Shown here: positions 1 through 8,127 of the stretch, piece by piece | Layout of the letters: each line of letters opens with the position of its first letter | Numbering within the stretch: position 1 is the stretch's first letter | Assembly (NCBI RefSeq): GCF_009800965.1 | Contig: NZ_WUAF01000008.1 | Span: 1 to 64,000, forward strand | Source: Cognatazoarcus halotolerans | GTDB lineage: Bacteria; Pseudomonadota; Gammaproteobacteria; Burkholderiales; Rhodocyclaceae | Reading direction: 5' to 3' | DNA: 64,000 nt | Notes under the pieces: model-generated | Told to the model about the DNA's origin: nothing | Databases searched by the model: none | What the model saw: only the letters and a program-made list of their open reading frames with translations | Position numbers and translations under genes: made by a program

Positions 1-1
1 T

Positions 2-142
2 TCTCAGAATTGCGAAATTGAGCAATTCGAGGGCGGAAGCATGAAGTGGTATCCGAAACTGCCCGTCGGAGCGTCCTCCGATGCGCGATTCGGCACCTCG
101 AATCGAATTGAAAAATCAAATCTCGCCCTGAAGTCGCCATAA
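2..142 (+). CDS. 3' end of a gene entering from the left edge (hypothetical)
   Basis: Reading frame 2 is open from the window edge to a TAA at 140-142 and encodes 46 residues with ordinary composition (SQNCEIEQF... ending NLALKSP). No family is recognised. A stem-loop followed by a T-run lies 20 bases after the stop, as expected for the end of a transcription unit, and this is the main support for a real gene end. The frame is short, so chance openness cannot be excluded. Confidence 0.35.
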   Translation, partial: SQNCEIEQFEGGSMKWYPKLPVGASSDARFGTSNRIEKSNLALKSP

Positions 143-161
143 AAGTTACGCTGGGGTCATT

Positions 162-186
162 TGCCGGTGCGGAGTCCGGCACTTTT
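162..186 (+). terminator. Rho-independent terminator-like hairpin
   Basis: TGCCGG (162-167) pairs perfectly with CCGGCA (176-181) around an 8-base loop and is followed by CTTTT. It sits just after the partial reading frame ending at 142. Confidence 0.5.
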
Positions 187-216
187 GCATCACCCTGCTA
201 ACGTAGAAGTCACCGG

Positions 217-241
217 CGCTGCGCGGCTTTTTCGCGCAGCG
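217..241. repeat. Perfect 9-bp inverted repeat (hairpin)
   Basis: CGCTGCGCG (217-225) and CGCGCAGCG (233-241) form a perfect stem with a 7-base loop. It lies downstream of the minus-strand gene at 348-764 and may protect or end that transcript, but no T-run follows on the minus strand. Confidence 0.4.
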
Positions 242-347
242 TCCGTGTGGACTGCCGGGTTAGGAATGGCGTGACGATTAGATGTTGGGTCAAAAGTAGG
301 CGCTGGCGAGATGGCAACTGGAGGTGACTGAAAGAGGGACAGTGCAT

Positions 348-764
348 TTACTTTGCTTTGCTGGGCGCAGGAACAGGAGCAGGACGCGCAGGCACTCCGG
401 ATCTTTCGTCTTTCGTGTAGTGGCAATAAGCAATTGTTCCGCCTGCCGCCGCTACCGCGGCCCCGCCAACCACGAGGGTCGCCGGGGCGGTAAGAAAGCC
501 GACCACACTGCCGACGGCGCCCAATGTTCCCGCCAAGTAGCCGCTGGACGCGGTAGCTGCGATTGCGGCCCCTGAACTGTGAGCGACCGCAGTTACTCCA
601 GCGACATTTAGACCGACGCCTGTTGCAACTCCGGCACCGGCTACGCCAGTAGAGATTTTTGCGTAGGTCGTGTCTGCGTATTCACAAACACCGGCTTGGG
701 CAACGATGTGCGACGCCATGAGCACAAATGCTAGCGCCAGTTGTTCAATGTGGTTCTTGTTCAT
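348..764 (-). CDS. Small exported or membrane Gly/Ala-rich hypothetical protein
   Basis: A 138-residue protein of unknown function. Residues 1-25 look like a signal peptide ending near AQA-GVC. The middle (about 35-110) is a Gly/Ala/Val-rich hydrophobic stretch with glycine-zipper character (repeated GxxxG-like spacing), and the tail is Pro/Ala/Lys-rich. Such composition is typical of small membrane-inserting or outer-membrane-associated proteins. The ATG at 764 is chosen because AAAAGGA lies 8 bases upstream; a TTG six bases earlier is the alternative. Neighbours are another small membrane protein (809-1126) and the window edge. Base composition is lower in GC than the core genes further right, so it may be accessory DNA. 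Confidence 0.55.
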   Translation of the reverse strand: MNKNHIEQLALAFVLMASHIVAQAGVCEYADTTYAKISTGVAGAGVATGVGLNVAGVTAVAHSSGAAIAATASSGYLAGTLGAVGSVVGFLTAPATLVVGGAAVAAAGGTIAYCHYTKDERSGVPARPAPVPAPSKAK

Positions 765-808
765 GGCCAAGTCCTTTTAAGACCAACGATATGTCTTGAA
801 AGTCGCGG

Positions 809-1126
809 CTAATTCACGCCTCGCGACTTCAGTGCTGCCTTGCCAGAAGCAACACAACTTGAATAGACCGTTGGCTTTTCAGATTCGATGGAGTACGAGT
901 CGGCTAAAGAACGGCACCGGCTTTCAAGCTCTTGTACAGGGTCGCGCTTCTCGCCGCCTGAGAGAAATGAAATGGCAACCATCAGGCCAACGATTGCGCC
1001 AACCAGTTTGAAGAAGCCAACTATGCAGCCAGATGGCTTGGCTTTCAATCGAAAGCCACACTTTGGGCAAGCATCAGCTTTTGAGCTGACTTCACCCCCA
1101 CATTCTTTGCATTTGATCATGGCCAC
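809..1126 (-). CDS. Zinc-ribbon membrane protein
   Basis: About 105 residues. The N-terminus carries two CxxC knuckles, CKEC and CPKC, 15-18 residues apart, which is a classic zinc ribbon of the small 'zinc-ribbon domain' family. A single hydrophobic segment (IVGFFKLVGAIVGLMVAISFL) follows, then a soluble C-terminal part with two cysteines. The protein is probably anchored in the inner membrane with the ribbon in the cytoplasm; its role is unknown. GTG at 1126 is preferred because GGGAGGA lies 6 bases before it; the ATG at 1120 is less well spaced. It points the same way as the 348-764 gene, 44 bases upstream of it, so the two may be co-transcribed. Confidence 0.6.
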   Translation of the reverse strand: MAMIKCKECGGEVSSKADACPKCGFRLKAKPSGCIVGFFKLVGAIVGLMVAISFLSGGEKRDPVQELESRCRSLADSYSIESEKPTVYSSCVASGKAALKSRGVN

Positions 1127-1250
1127 GGTGATTCCTCCCAATTCCCTAACGTGAAGTGGGCGACAAAGTGGCGGATAAGACTGCCCTGTCTGTGTTTATG
1201 CGGATGTCGTGTAAACCCCGCCGCCCACTTCCGCCCCAGCCGCCCCGAGA

Positions 1251-1505
1251 TTGCTCGATCAGGTTCGCGAGCGCTTGCGGGTGAAGCATTACAGCCTGCG
1301 TACCGAGACCGCATATGTAGGATGGATCAGAAGATACATCCTGTTTCATGGTAAGCACCACCCCCGCGAAATGGGAAAAAAGGAGGTCGAATCGTTCCTG
1401 ACGCATCTCGCCGTGGAGAGAACGGTCAGTGCTTCCACCCAGGCGCTAAGTGCCTTGCTCCGTTTCGGTATCGCGAGGTGTCGGGAATCGAGCTGGCTAG
1501 GCTGA
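1251..1505 (+). pseudogene. Relic of an integron-type tyrosine recombinase (N-terminal SAM-like domain)
   Basis: The frame opening after the TAA at 1212-1214 reads APRLLDQVRERLRVKHYS, then LRTETAYVGWIRRYILFHGK, then MGKKEVESFLTHLAVERTVSASTQ. This is the core-binding domain that starts IntI-like integrases. Family members continue NQALSALLFLYREVLGIEL. Here two codons are missing after STQ and the phase shifts near 1460, so YREVSGIELARL appears in another frame from 1469. Nothing resembling the catalytic domain with its R-H-R-Y residues follows. TTG at 1251 is the first available start. No attC site or cassette array was seen beside it, so it is a decayed remnant rather than a working integrase. 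Confidence 0.75.
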
Positions 1506-1741
1506 GCGAGGTGACGCGCAGGCGTTCAGGGGCTAGTCAGGTCGCTCTTGGTGAGGTCTGGCCAAGCTACTCGCAATGCCGCGGTGCGACGACGCCGGCC
1601 GCTTGGTCGGATCCCCATGACGCACTGAAATGAAATTACTCGGGCAGCGGGGCGATTCTCTCCGGTGCGGGGTCGCAGCGGCAGGCGGGACGATTCGTGT
1701 GTAGCAGATCAAGCCGGCGACCTTCTGGACGCCGCCCTTTT

Positions 1742-2386
1742 TCACTGCTGACCCTGCTTCGGACACCCCACGCACCCGTCCATCTGCGCATGAAGGAAGA
1801 TCGCCTGGTCGAGGTTTGCGCCGGTGAGGTCGGCGTTGATGAGCAGGGCGTTGGTGAAGTCGACGCCGCGCAGGTTGGCGCCGGCGAAGGAGGCGTTGTG
1901 GAGGTGGGTGGCGCGCAGGTTGGCGCGCTGCAGGTTGGCGCCGCGCAGGTTTGTGCCGACGAGGCGGGCGTTGGTGAAGTCGGCGGCGGTGAGGTCTGCG
2001 TCGGTGAGGTCTGCCTTGCCGAGGTCGGCGTTCTGGAGGTTGGCGTTGCGCAGGTTCGCACCGGAGAGCTTTGCGTCGTTGAGCTTGGCGCCGCGCAGGT
2101 TGATGCGGCCCATGCGCGCCTTGGAGAGGTCGGCGCCCTGCAGCTGGGCGTAGGAGAAGTTGGCTTCGTCGAGGGTGGTGTCGCTCAGGTTCGCGCCCTG
2201 CAATTCGGAGCGGGAGAATTGCGAGTAGGCGAGGTTGGCGCTCGAGAAGTCCGCGCCGCTCAGGTTCATGCTGGCGCACAGGGTGCCGCGGCGGATGTCG
2301 CAGCCGCCCACCGAGCGTGGTTCCTGCGCGTGGGCGGCGGTGGTGACGATGGCGGCCAGAATCAGCGGGAGCAGTGTTCGCGGCAT
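1742..2386 (-). CDS. Exported pentapeptide-repeat protein
   Basis: A 214-residue protein. Residues 1-21 form a signal peptide (MPRTLLPLILAAIVTTAAHA). The rest is almost wholly pentapeptide repeats of the A(D/N)Lxx type (GADFSSANL, GANLRNANL, ADLTDADLT and so on, about 25 units), predicted to fold as a right-handed quadrilateral beta-helix. A CxxC pair lies near the C-terminus (CVGCPKQ). The start at 2386 is chosen for the signal peptide; an in-frame upstream start at 2461 would bury it. Pentapeptide proteins serve as scaffolds or binding surfaces and function cannot be read from the repeats. The near-identical DNA units make the gene look like a repeat array, but the periodicity is coding. 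Confidence 0.8.
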   Translation of the reverse strand: MPRTLLPLILAAIVTTAAHAQEPRSVGGCDIRRGTLCASMNLSGADFSSANLAYSQFSRSELQGANLSDTTLDEANFSYAQLQGADLSKARMGRINLRGAKLNDAKLSGANLRNANLQNADLGKADLTDADLTAADFTNARLVGTNLRGANLQRANLRATHLHNASFAGANLRGVDFTNALLINADLTGANLDQAIFLHAQMDGCVGCPKQGQQ

Positions 2387-2512
2387 GGCTTGCAGGTGAC
2401 GAGCTTCAGGTGTGGGCCGGGGCGCCCGGGCCCTTGAACATACATGATCTGGCGCGATCACGAGTGGAGGCGGTTACCCCGGGCTGCCCCGAGGCCGGTG
2501 CTGGGCGTGGGT

Positions 2513-2881
2513 TCAGGGTTTCTTGTCGCCGAGCATCGCCTTGAGATTGGCGAACGGCGAGTGGGTGGCGATTTCGCCGCGCGGCGTCTGTACGCTGCGC
2601 CCGGCCTGCGCTTCGGCCTGGCGCTGGTGTTCGTTGTCGTGGCAGTACAGGCACAGCAGCTCCCAGTTGCTGCCGTCGGGCGGGTTGTTGTCGTGATTGT
2701 GGTCGCGGTGGTGCACGGTGAGTTCGCGCAGGTTGGCGACGGTGAAGGTGCGGGCGCAGCGGCCGCATACCCACGGGTAGATCTTGAGCGCGCGTTCGCG
2801 GTAGCCCTCGCTGCGGGCGTCGGCGTTGCGGCGGGCATCGGCGACGATGCGGTCGAGCTTGCTGGTGTCCTTGGTGCTCAT
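2513..2881 (-). CDS. YajD-like HNH nuclease
   Basis: A 122-residue cytoplasmic protein matching the small YajD group of HNH endonucleases in length and order. CGRC (near residue 40) and CLYC (near residue 78) are the structural zinc cysteines, and the core LTVHHRDHNHDNNPPDGSN supplies the tandem histidines and asparagines of the beta-beta-alpha metal fold. The ATG at 2881 gives the family length; longer openness upstream is chance. The gene stands alone and is divergent from the SUI1 gene at 2994. The family is presumed to cut DNA but its biological target is not established. Confidence 0.85.
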   Translation of the reverse strand: MSTKDTSKLDRIVADARRNADARSEGYRERALKIYPWVCGRCARTFTVANLRELTVHHRDHNHDNNPPDGSNWELLCLYCHDNEHQRQAEAQAGRSVQTPRGEIATHSPFANLKAMLGDKKP

Positions 2882-2993
2882 GGTTGGTCCCGGTCGTTTG
2901 GCCTGCATCATAGACCATGGTCGCGGCGCTTCGTGCGCGCGCGGCTCGGCTATGATTCGGCCGGTGGGCGAATCGGCCGGAACGGAGTCGGGA

Positions 2994-3356
2994 ATGCGTA
3001 AATCAGGTGCGGGCGGGCTGGTGTATTCGACCGAGAGCGGTCGCATGTGTCCGCAGTGCCGCCAGCCGGTGGATGCGTGCGTCTGCGCGGCCAAGGCAGC
3101 GGCGGTGCCGAAGGGCGATGGCGTGGTGCGGGTCAGCCGCGAGACCAAGGGGCGCGGCGGCAAGGCGGTGACGCTGGTGCGCGGGGTGGAGCGCAGCGCC
3201 ATGGAACTCGCGCTGCTCGGCAAGAAGCTGCGCACCGGCTGCGGTACCGGCGGCACGGTGAAGGATGGCGTGATTGAGGTGCAGGGCGACCACTGCGAGC
3301 GGGTGATCGAACTGCTCAGGAAGGATGGCTTCACCGTGAAGCGGGCGGGTGGCTGA
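2994..3356 (+). CDS. yciH: SUI1/YciH-family translation factor
   Basis: A 120-residue homologue of bacterial YciH, the prokaryotic relative of eukaryotic eIF1. The N-terminal extension holds a CPQC-x8-CVC cluster (CPQCRQPVDACVC), and the SUI1 domain follows with VRVSRETKGRGGKAVTLV and the conserved LGKKLRTGCGTGGTVKDG segment that contacts the ribosomal P site. The C-terminus ends as in the family, in VIELLRKDGFTVKRAGG. The ATG at 2994 follows a GGAGTCGGG stretch. E. coli YciH is about 108 residues. The role is probably fidelity of translation start; it is dispensable in known hosts. Confidence 0.9.
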   Translation: MRKSGAGGLVYSTESGRMCPQCRQPVDACVCAAKAAAVPKGDGVVRVSRETKGRGGKAVTLVRGVERSAMELALLGKKLRTGCGTGGTVKDGVIEVQGDHCERVIELLRKDGFTVKRAGG

Positions 3357-3380
3357 AGGCCGCCGCCCGGGGCGCGGTGA

Positions 3381-4397
3381 CTAGACCCGCAGCAGCGCGA
3401 TCTTGAGCGGTGGCTTGCCGTCCGGGCTGGGAAAGTCCGCCTCGGGGGCGATGATCTCGACCTCGCGGATCTCGCGGCCGGCCTTCTTCGCGCTGCGCTG
3501 CAGCTGGTCCACCCAGCCGTCGCGGTCGATCTGGGCGACGTTGTTGCAGCAGATCAGGGTGCCGCCCTCGGCGGTGGACAGCAGCGCGGGCTTGAACAGC
3601 GCAGGGTAGTCCTTGACCAGATCGACCACGCCGAAGGGGCTGCGCGCGTAGCGCGGCGGGTCGAGAAACACCACATCGAACTGCTGTGCCTTGAGCTCCG
3701 GGAAGGGCGGCATGCGCTTGCCGCGCACGAACTGCGGCTGGCCGATGCCGGAGAACTGCCGCAGCGCGGCGAAGGCGTCGCACTTGACGAAGCGCACGCG
3801 GATCGGCAGTTCGTTGAGCCGGGCGCTCTCCTTGCCGACGGCCAGCGCCGATTCGGCGAAATCCACGTTTACCACATGGCGCGCACCGGCCTTTGCCGCG
3901 GCGATGCCGACGCCGCCGGTGTAGGCGAAAACGTTGAGCAGCGACTTGCCGGCGGCTTCCTGCATGACCCGCCGGCGGCCCGCGCGCAGGTCGAGAAACA
4001 GCCACGGGTCCTGACCGGCGTGGCGTGCCTGGAAGCGGTACCTGACGCCCAGCTCGCGGATCTCGCGTGGCGCGTGGGCGATCTCGTTCAGCGCAGGTGG
4101 GAGCGCATTGGCGATGCGCGAGTTGGACTGGCTGCGGTCGTTCCAGATCAGCGGCAGGCCCGGGAAGGGGCCGGCGTAGAAGGCCTCCAGCGCGGCCAGC
4201 TCTTCGGCCGTGAGCGCGCGGTGGAAGGTCTGCGCCAGCAACAGGTCACCGTAACGGTCGACGGTGAGCCCGGATTCGCCTTCGACGGTGCCGTGGAACA
4301 GACGGTAGGCGTCGGTCTGCTCGGCGTCGAGCTGTGCGATGAGGGCGGCGCGGGCGTCAAGGGCGGCGGCGAGGTGCGTGGTGAGGGTGGATGGCAT
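3381..4397 (-). CDS. RlmI-type class I SAM-dependent methyltransferase
   Basis: About 338 residues of the COG1092 rRNA cytosine-C5 methyltransferase group. SAM-binding motif I is NVFAYTGGVGIAAAKAGA, the acidic strand is VVNVDFAE, and the catalytic-loop motif is FLDPPRYARSP. An N-terminal RNA-binding part (VDRYGDLLLAQTF) is shorter than the PUA domain of E. coli RlmI, so the exact rRNA position is not certain; the conserved catalytic cysteine of m5C enzymes may be in the ICCNN segment near the C-terminus. Two starts are possible, 4397 and 4433, neither with a clear ribosome site. It stands alone, convergent with the SUI1 gene. Confidence 0.8.
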   Translation of the reverse strand: MPSTLTTHLAAALDARAALIAQLDAEQTDAYRLFHGTVEGESGLTVDRYGDLLLAQTFHRALTAEELAALEAFYAGPFPGLPLIWNDRSQSNSRIANALPPALNEIAHAPREIRELGVRYRFQARHAGQDPWLFLDLRAGRRRVMQEAAGKSLLNVFAYTGGVGIAAAKAGARHVVNVDFAESALAVGKESARLNELPIRVRFVKCDAFAALRQFSGIGQPQFVRGKRMPPFPELKAQQFDVVFLDPPRYARSPFGVVDLVKDYPALFKPALLSTAEGGTLICCNNVAQIDRDGWVDQLQRSAKKAGREIREVEIIAPEADFPSPDGKPPLKIALLRV

Positions 4398-4645
4398 TGG
4401 GGGCCGCACGGCTTGGGTGGGAAAGGCGCACATGATAGTGGCGTGGCGCGCGGAGTGTGGGATTTCCGCGTCTTTGTGTCATTTGTGACGGCTTCCTGCC
4501 ATGCTGGATGAGACAGACCGATCCTTGCGTGCCACTATTGGAGTCCCTGGCAATGGCGCCGCAAGGGCTGGCGGCAAGGCTGCCCCGCGATTCGGACGGG
4601 GCCCCCGGGTCAGCCCGTGCGGCGCGGCGACTGTGATCGGCTACC

Positions 4646-7090
4646 GTGATGACCAAGACCTACCGTGCCTTTCTCTCATACAGCCACCGCGATGACCGGC
4701 TCGCGCGCCGCATCCATCGCGAACTGGAAGCCTGGCGTATCGATCCCGGCCTGGTCGGCCGCGATACGCCGCTGGGCCCGGTGCCCAAAACGCTGCGGCC
4801 GATCTTCCGCGACCGCGAGGAGCTTGCCGGTGGTGGCACCCTCAGCGAGGTGATCAGGCAGGCTCTTGCCGATTCCGAATTCATGATCGTGCTGTGCTCG
4901 CGCGAGGCGGCGCAGAGCGATTATGTGAATGAAGAGATCCGCCTCTTCAAGCGCATGGGGCGCGAGGCGCGGATCATTCCGCTGATCGTCGCCGGGGAGC
5001 CGGGCAGTGCGGACGCCGAATGCTTTCCGGCTGCGCTGCGCCAGGCCTTCGACGCCGACGGCAATCCGCTCGGCGAGCCGGTCGAGCCACTTGCCGCCGA
5101 CGCGCGTGATTCGGGCGACGGACACCGCCAGGCGCTCGCCAAGGTGGTTGCCGGCCTGCTCGGCGTACCTTTCGACGAGATCGCCCGGCGGGCGCTGCAG
5201 GCAGCACGGCGGCGCAGCCGCATCATGTTCGGCGTGGCGGCGCTGATGGCCGTGCTGGCGATCTCGGCCGGCGGCTTCGCCTGGCTTTCGGAGTCGCGGC
5301 GGGTGGTGGCGGAGCGCAACTACCAGGCTGCGCTCGGTGCCGCGGATTCGCTGCTGGACGACGTCGGCATGGAGCTGATCCGGGTCGAAGGGGTCGAGCT
5401 GGAGACCACCAGGGGGGTCATCGATCGTGCCAACGCGATCATCGAAAAGCTCAGCGAAACCTTGCCGGATGCGCCGGAGCTGCAGATCAGCCGGGTCAAT
5501 GCGCAGGGCGTGTTTGCCCAGGCGCTGCTCTCCAAAGGCGACAAGCAGGGCGCCTTGCTGCGCTACCGCGAGGCCGAAACGCTGGCGAGCCGCCTGCTCG
5601 CCGCCCAGCCCGACGACCCCGCGCGGGAAGTCTTGCTGGCGCTGGTGCGTACCCGGCTCGGCAGCGCGCTGGCGGCCAGTGGCGATCGCGAGGCGGCGAT
5701 CGACAAGATGGAGGCCGGTCTGAGCGCGCTCGGGCGTGACGCGTCACGCGTCGATAGCAGCCCCGAACTGCAGCTGGAAGTCGCGAATGCCGAAATGATG
5801 CTGGCACTGCTGCTTGCCGATCAGAACAGGCTGCCGGGCGCGCAGGCCCATGGCAGCCGGGCGAGCACGCTGGCCGGCGCCCTGTCGGACCGCAATCCCG
5901 ATGACTGGCGCTATCGCCTCGTGCAGGTGGCGACGCGAAACATGGAGGCCGAGCTGCTGCTCAAGCAGGGCAAGCGCGAGGCGGCGCTCGGCATCTACGA
6001 GGAAGTCGAGGGGCGGCTGGTGGAAGCCGCCGGACGCCAGCCCGACATGCCGCAGATTCGTGGCCTGCTCAGCAGCGTGCAGACCAGCATGGCGAGACTG
6101 CTCGACGAGCTCGGCAGGTCCGACGAGGCCGAGGCCGCGCGCAAGCGCTCCGCCAGGACCATCTCCGCGCTGGCCGCGGGCGATGCCGAAAATCGCGAGG
6201 CGCGGCGCATGCGAGCGACGAAACTCGCCGAGGAAGCCGAGTTGCTGGCGGGCCGCGGGGCACTTATGGAGTCCGCCGCAATGTTCCGCGAGAGCAGGGA
6301 GGCGCTCGAGGCGATGCTCGAGAGCGCACCGCAGGATGAGGACGTGCGTCTCGCGCTGCAGCTCTCGCTGGCCCGCACGGTCGACGCGCTTTCCGGGGGC
6401 GGCCTCAACGGCGCGGCGGAGGGTGCGGCACGGCGTCTGCTGGCACTGAATGAAGCGAATCTCGCCGCCACGCCGGACGACCCGGCGGCGATGCGCGAGA
6501 TGACACTGGCCCTTTACAGGCTCGCCGGCGTGCTCGAGAGCAAGGGCGAATTCGAGGACGCCTTCGCGCTGCGAGAACGACAGCTGGCGCTCGAGGAGCG
6601 GCTGGGCAGTGAAGGCAGGGACAACCGTGCCATGCTCGCCGAGGCGCACAAGGCGGTGGGGCTGCTCGACTGGCGGCTCGGTCGCCGGTCCGCCGCCTTG
6701 CCGCATTACGAGCAGTATGTGGCGCTGTTGACCGATCTGACCGCGCCAGCGGGTTCCGATAATGCGCTCAAGGTCGAACTTGGCCAGGGGCTGCTCAATC
6801 TCGGCGAATTGCGCGCACTCACAGGTGATCGGGCCGGTGCGCTGACGGCCTTCACCCAGTGTCTCGAATTGCGTCGCGCGGTCGTGGAGGCCGGCTTCAC
6901 CTCGACCGAGCGCTTGACCGATCTGGCCTGGGCCCAGGCGCGGCTGGCGCAGTTTGGCGATGCCCCCGCGGAGCGTTGGCGGCAGGTCGAGAAGCTGTTG
7001 AGCCGCGCCGACAGTTTTGCGCCGCTCGGCGACATGGAAGAGGAGTTGTTGACCACGGCGCGCATCGCGATCTCGGGCAATCCGCTCTGA
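4646..7090 (+). CDS. TIR domain-transmembrane-TPR protein
   Basis: An 814-residue single-gene unit. Residues 5-115 are a TIR domain (YRAFLSYSHRDD..., IFRDREELAGGG, FMIVLCSREAAQSDYVNEEI) with acidic residues E96/E97 where NAD-cleaving TIRs keep the catalytic glutamate. Residues about 194-214 form one transmembrane helix after an Arg-rich stretch, placing TIR in the cytoplasm and the rest outside. Residues 220-810 are helical with many TPR-like units (GDKQGALLRYREAE, GDREAAIDKMEAG, GDRAGALTAFTQCLELR). The start is GTG 4646 or ATG 4649. Family knowledge suggests a sensor or scaffold joined to a TIR output; whether TIR is an NADase or only an adaptor cannot be told. The gene has no operon partner. 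Confidence 0.85.
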   Translation: MMTKTYRAFLSYSHRDDRLARRIHRELEAWRIDPGLVGRDTPLGPVPKTLRPIFRDREELAGGGTLSEVIRQALADSEFMIVLCSREAAQSDYVNEEIRLFKRMGREARIIPLIVAGEPGSADAECFPAALRQAFDADGNPLGEPVEPLAADARDSGDGHRQALAKVVAGLLGVPFDEIARRALQAARRRSRIMFGVAALMAVLAISAGGFAWLSESRRVVAERNYQAALGAADSLLDDVGMELIRVEGVELETTRGVIDRANAIIEKLSETLPDAPELQISRVNAQGVFAQALLSKGDKQGALLRYREAETLASRLLAAQPDDPAREVLLALVRTRLGSALAASGDREAAIDKMEAGLSALGRDASRVDSSPELQLEVANAEMMLALLLADQNRLPGAQAHGSRASTLAGALSDRNPDDWRYRLVQVATRNMEAELLLKQGKREAALGIYEEVEGRLVEAAGRQPDMPQIRGLLSSVQTSMARLLDELGRSDEAEAARKRSARTISALAAGDAENREARRMRATKLAEEAELLAGRGALMESAAMFRESREALEAMLESAPQDEDVRLALQLSLARTVDALSGGGLNGAAEGAARRLLALNEANLAATPDDPAAMREMTLALYRLAGVLESKGEFEDAFALRERQLALEERLGSEGRDNRAMLAEAHKAVGLLDWRLGRRSAALPHYEQYVALLTDLTAPAGSDNALKVELGQGLLNLGELRALTGDRAGALTAFTQCLELRRAVVEAGFTSTERLTDLAWAQARLAQFGDAPAERWRQVEKLLSRADSFAPLGDMEEELLTTARIAISGNPL

Positions 7091-7196
7091 TCGGCGCGAT
7101 GCACCGCGAGGCCTTCAACGGGGCCGGCGCGCGAGTATTCCGATCAGCTTGCCGCACCGTGGGTCCGCACTGTGTGGAGACGGATCGCACAGACGT

Positions 7197-7228
7197 AAAA
7201 AAGCCGCCCGATCGAAATCGGGCGGCTT
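7197..7228 (-). terminator. Phasin gene terminator
   Basis: AAGCCGCCCGAT (7201-7212) pairs with ATCGGGCGGCTT (7217-7228), and on the minus strand the stem is followed by a run of T (A-run at 7197-7202 on the plus strand). It lies 33 bases beyond the phasin stop. The stem can also serve the plus-strand TIR gene ending at 7090. Confidence 0.8.
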
Positions 7229-7260
7229 TTCGATTCAGCTCGGCCTGGGGCCGAGACCGA

Positions 7261-7809
7261 TCAGGCAGCTTTCTTGGAGCTCAGGGCCTTGACGGTTGCC
7301 TTGGTAGCGGCAGCGACGTTGGCTTCGGCCATGTCGGAAGCCTGCTTGGCAGCCTTGCTCATGCTGTCGTAGGCGCTGTTGGCAGCAGCCATGGCCGACT
7401 TGGCGGCGGTGAAGGCAGCTTCGGAACCGGCGGGAGCCGACTTGGCAGCTTGGTCCAGAGCCGAATTCACGGTCTTGTTGATCTCGGCGATCTGGGCTTC
7501 GACCAGCTTGGTCAGTTCAGCCTGGCCTTCGGCAACGATTTCATACACGCTACGAGCGTAGGCAACGGCCTTGTCGACCATCGGCTGAGCCAGGCTGGCT
7601 TGCAGCTTGACGAGCTCCTGCGGCTCCTTGACGGCCAGCACGGCCTTGGTGTTGGCAACGCCGTCTTCCAGAACCGAACGGGCGGTGTTCAGGTTCAGGG
7701 CAGCAAGACGCTCGGCACGGCCGAAAGCGCTGGTGGCCTGGCCAAGAAGGGTCTCGAGGGCGGCCTTGCCGGCTTCGACGAACTGCTCAGGAGCGGTGAA
7801 TTTGGTCAT
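7261..7809 (-). CDS. phaP: Phasin (PHA granule-associated protein)
   Basis: A 182-residue, Ala-rich, almost all-helical protein of the phasin family seen in Ralstonia and Azoarcus. The N-terminal core MTKFTAPEQFVEAGKAALET, then NTARSVLEDGVANTKAVL and VYEIVAEGQAELTKLVE are characteristic amphipathic segments; the tail is Ala/Lys-rich and ends SSKKAA. Phasins coat polyhydroxyalkanoate granules and control their number and size. GAGGAA precedes the ATG by 6 bases. The gene is monocistronic, with a strong promoter at 7896-7923 and its own terminator. The PHA synthase gene is at the far right of this window, so the two are not in one operon. Confidence 0.92.
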   Translation of the reverse strand: MTKFTAPEQFVEAGKAALETLLGQATSAFGRAERLAALNLNTARSVLEDGVANTKAVLAVKEPQELVKLQASLAQPMVDKAVAYARSVYEIVAEGQAELTKLVEAQIAEINKTVNSALDQAAKSAPAGSEAAFTAAKSAMAAANSAYDSMSKAAKQASDMAEANVAAATKATVKALSSKKAA

Positions 7810-7872
7810 GATTGATTTCCTCGGTGAGTTAAGCGAACTTCGGTTAGCCGCGTATCAGTCATTAGGTGCTGA

Positions 7873-7887
7873 TGTTGCGGTGCAGCA
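7873..7887. promoter_or_regulatory. Inverted repeat just downstream of the phasin promoter (possible PhaR-type operator)
   Basis: TGTTGC (7873-7878) and GCAGCA (7882-7887) form an inverted repeat with one mismatch around GGT. It covers the expected transcription start of the phasin gene. Phasin genes are often repressed by PhaR binding near the start of transcription; assignment to PhaR is inference. Confidence 0.35.
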
Positions 7888-7895
7888 TGGAGCGA

Positions 7896-7923
7896 ATTAT
7901 ACGGAGCAAAATGCGCTTGTCAA
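7896..7923 (-). promoter_or_regulatory. Near-perfect sigma70 promoter of the phasin gene
   Basis: On the minus strand TTGACA (7918-7923) is followed after 16 bases by TATAAT (7896-7901); both hexamers match consensus exactly. The leader to the ATG at 7809 is about 80 bases. A consensus promoter fits the very high expression known for phasins. The 318-base gap 7810-8127 holds nothing else recognised. Confidence 0.8.
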
Positions 7924-8127
7924 CAGAAATGTTGCGACGCACAACCCGTCTTCGGGGCTTCATGGAAAGTGTCGTCCGAAGAGGCCCGAAAGGCTTGTTT
8001 CGAGGCGCGGGGACGAGCTGCCCCCGGCCATCTCCCGGTGTCGAAGCATGGAGTGGATCGGCCACATGTCCGTACAATCGCGCTTTGTCCGGTCGCCTGT
8101 CGCCGGCCCCACCCAGAGTCGAATCAC

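Noticed and set aside
1742-2386. A CRISPR-like or satellite repeat array
   Set aside because: The 15-base periodicity is coding: each unit is a pentapeptide of a beta-helix protein, with no spacers.
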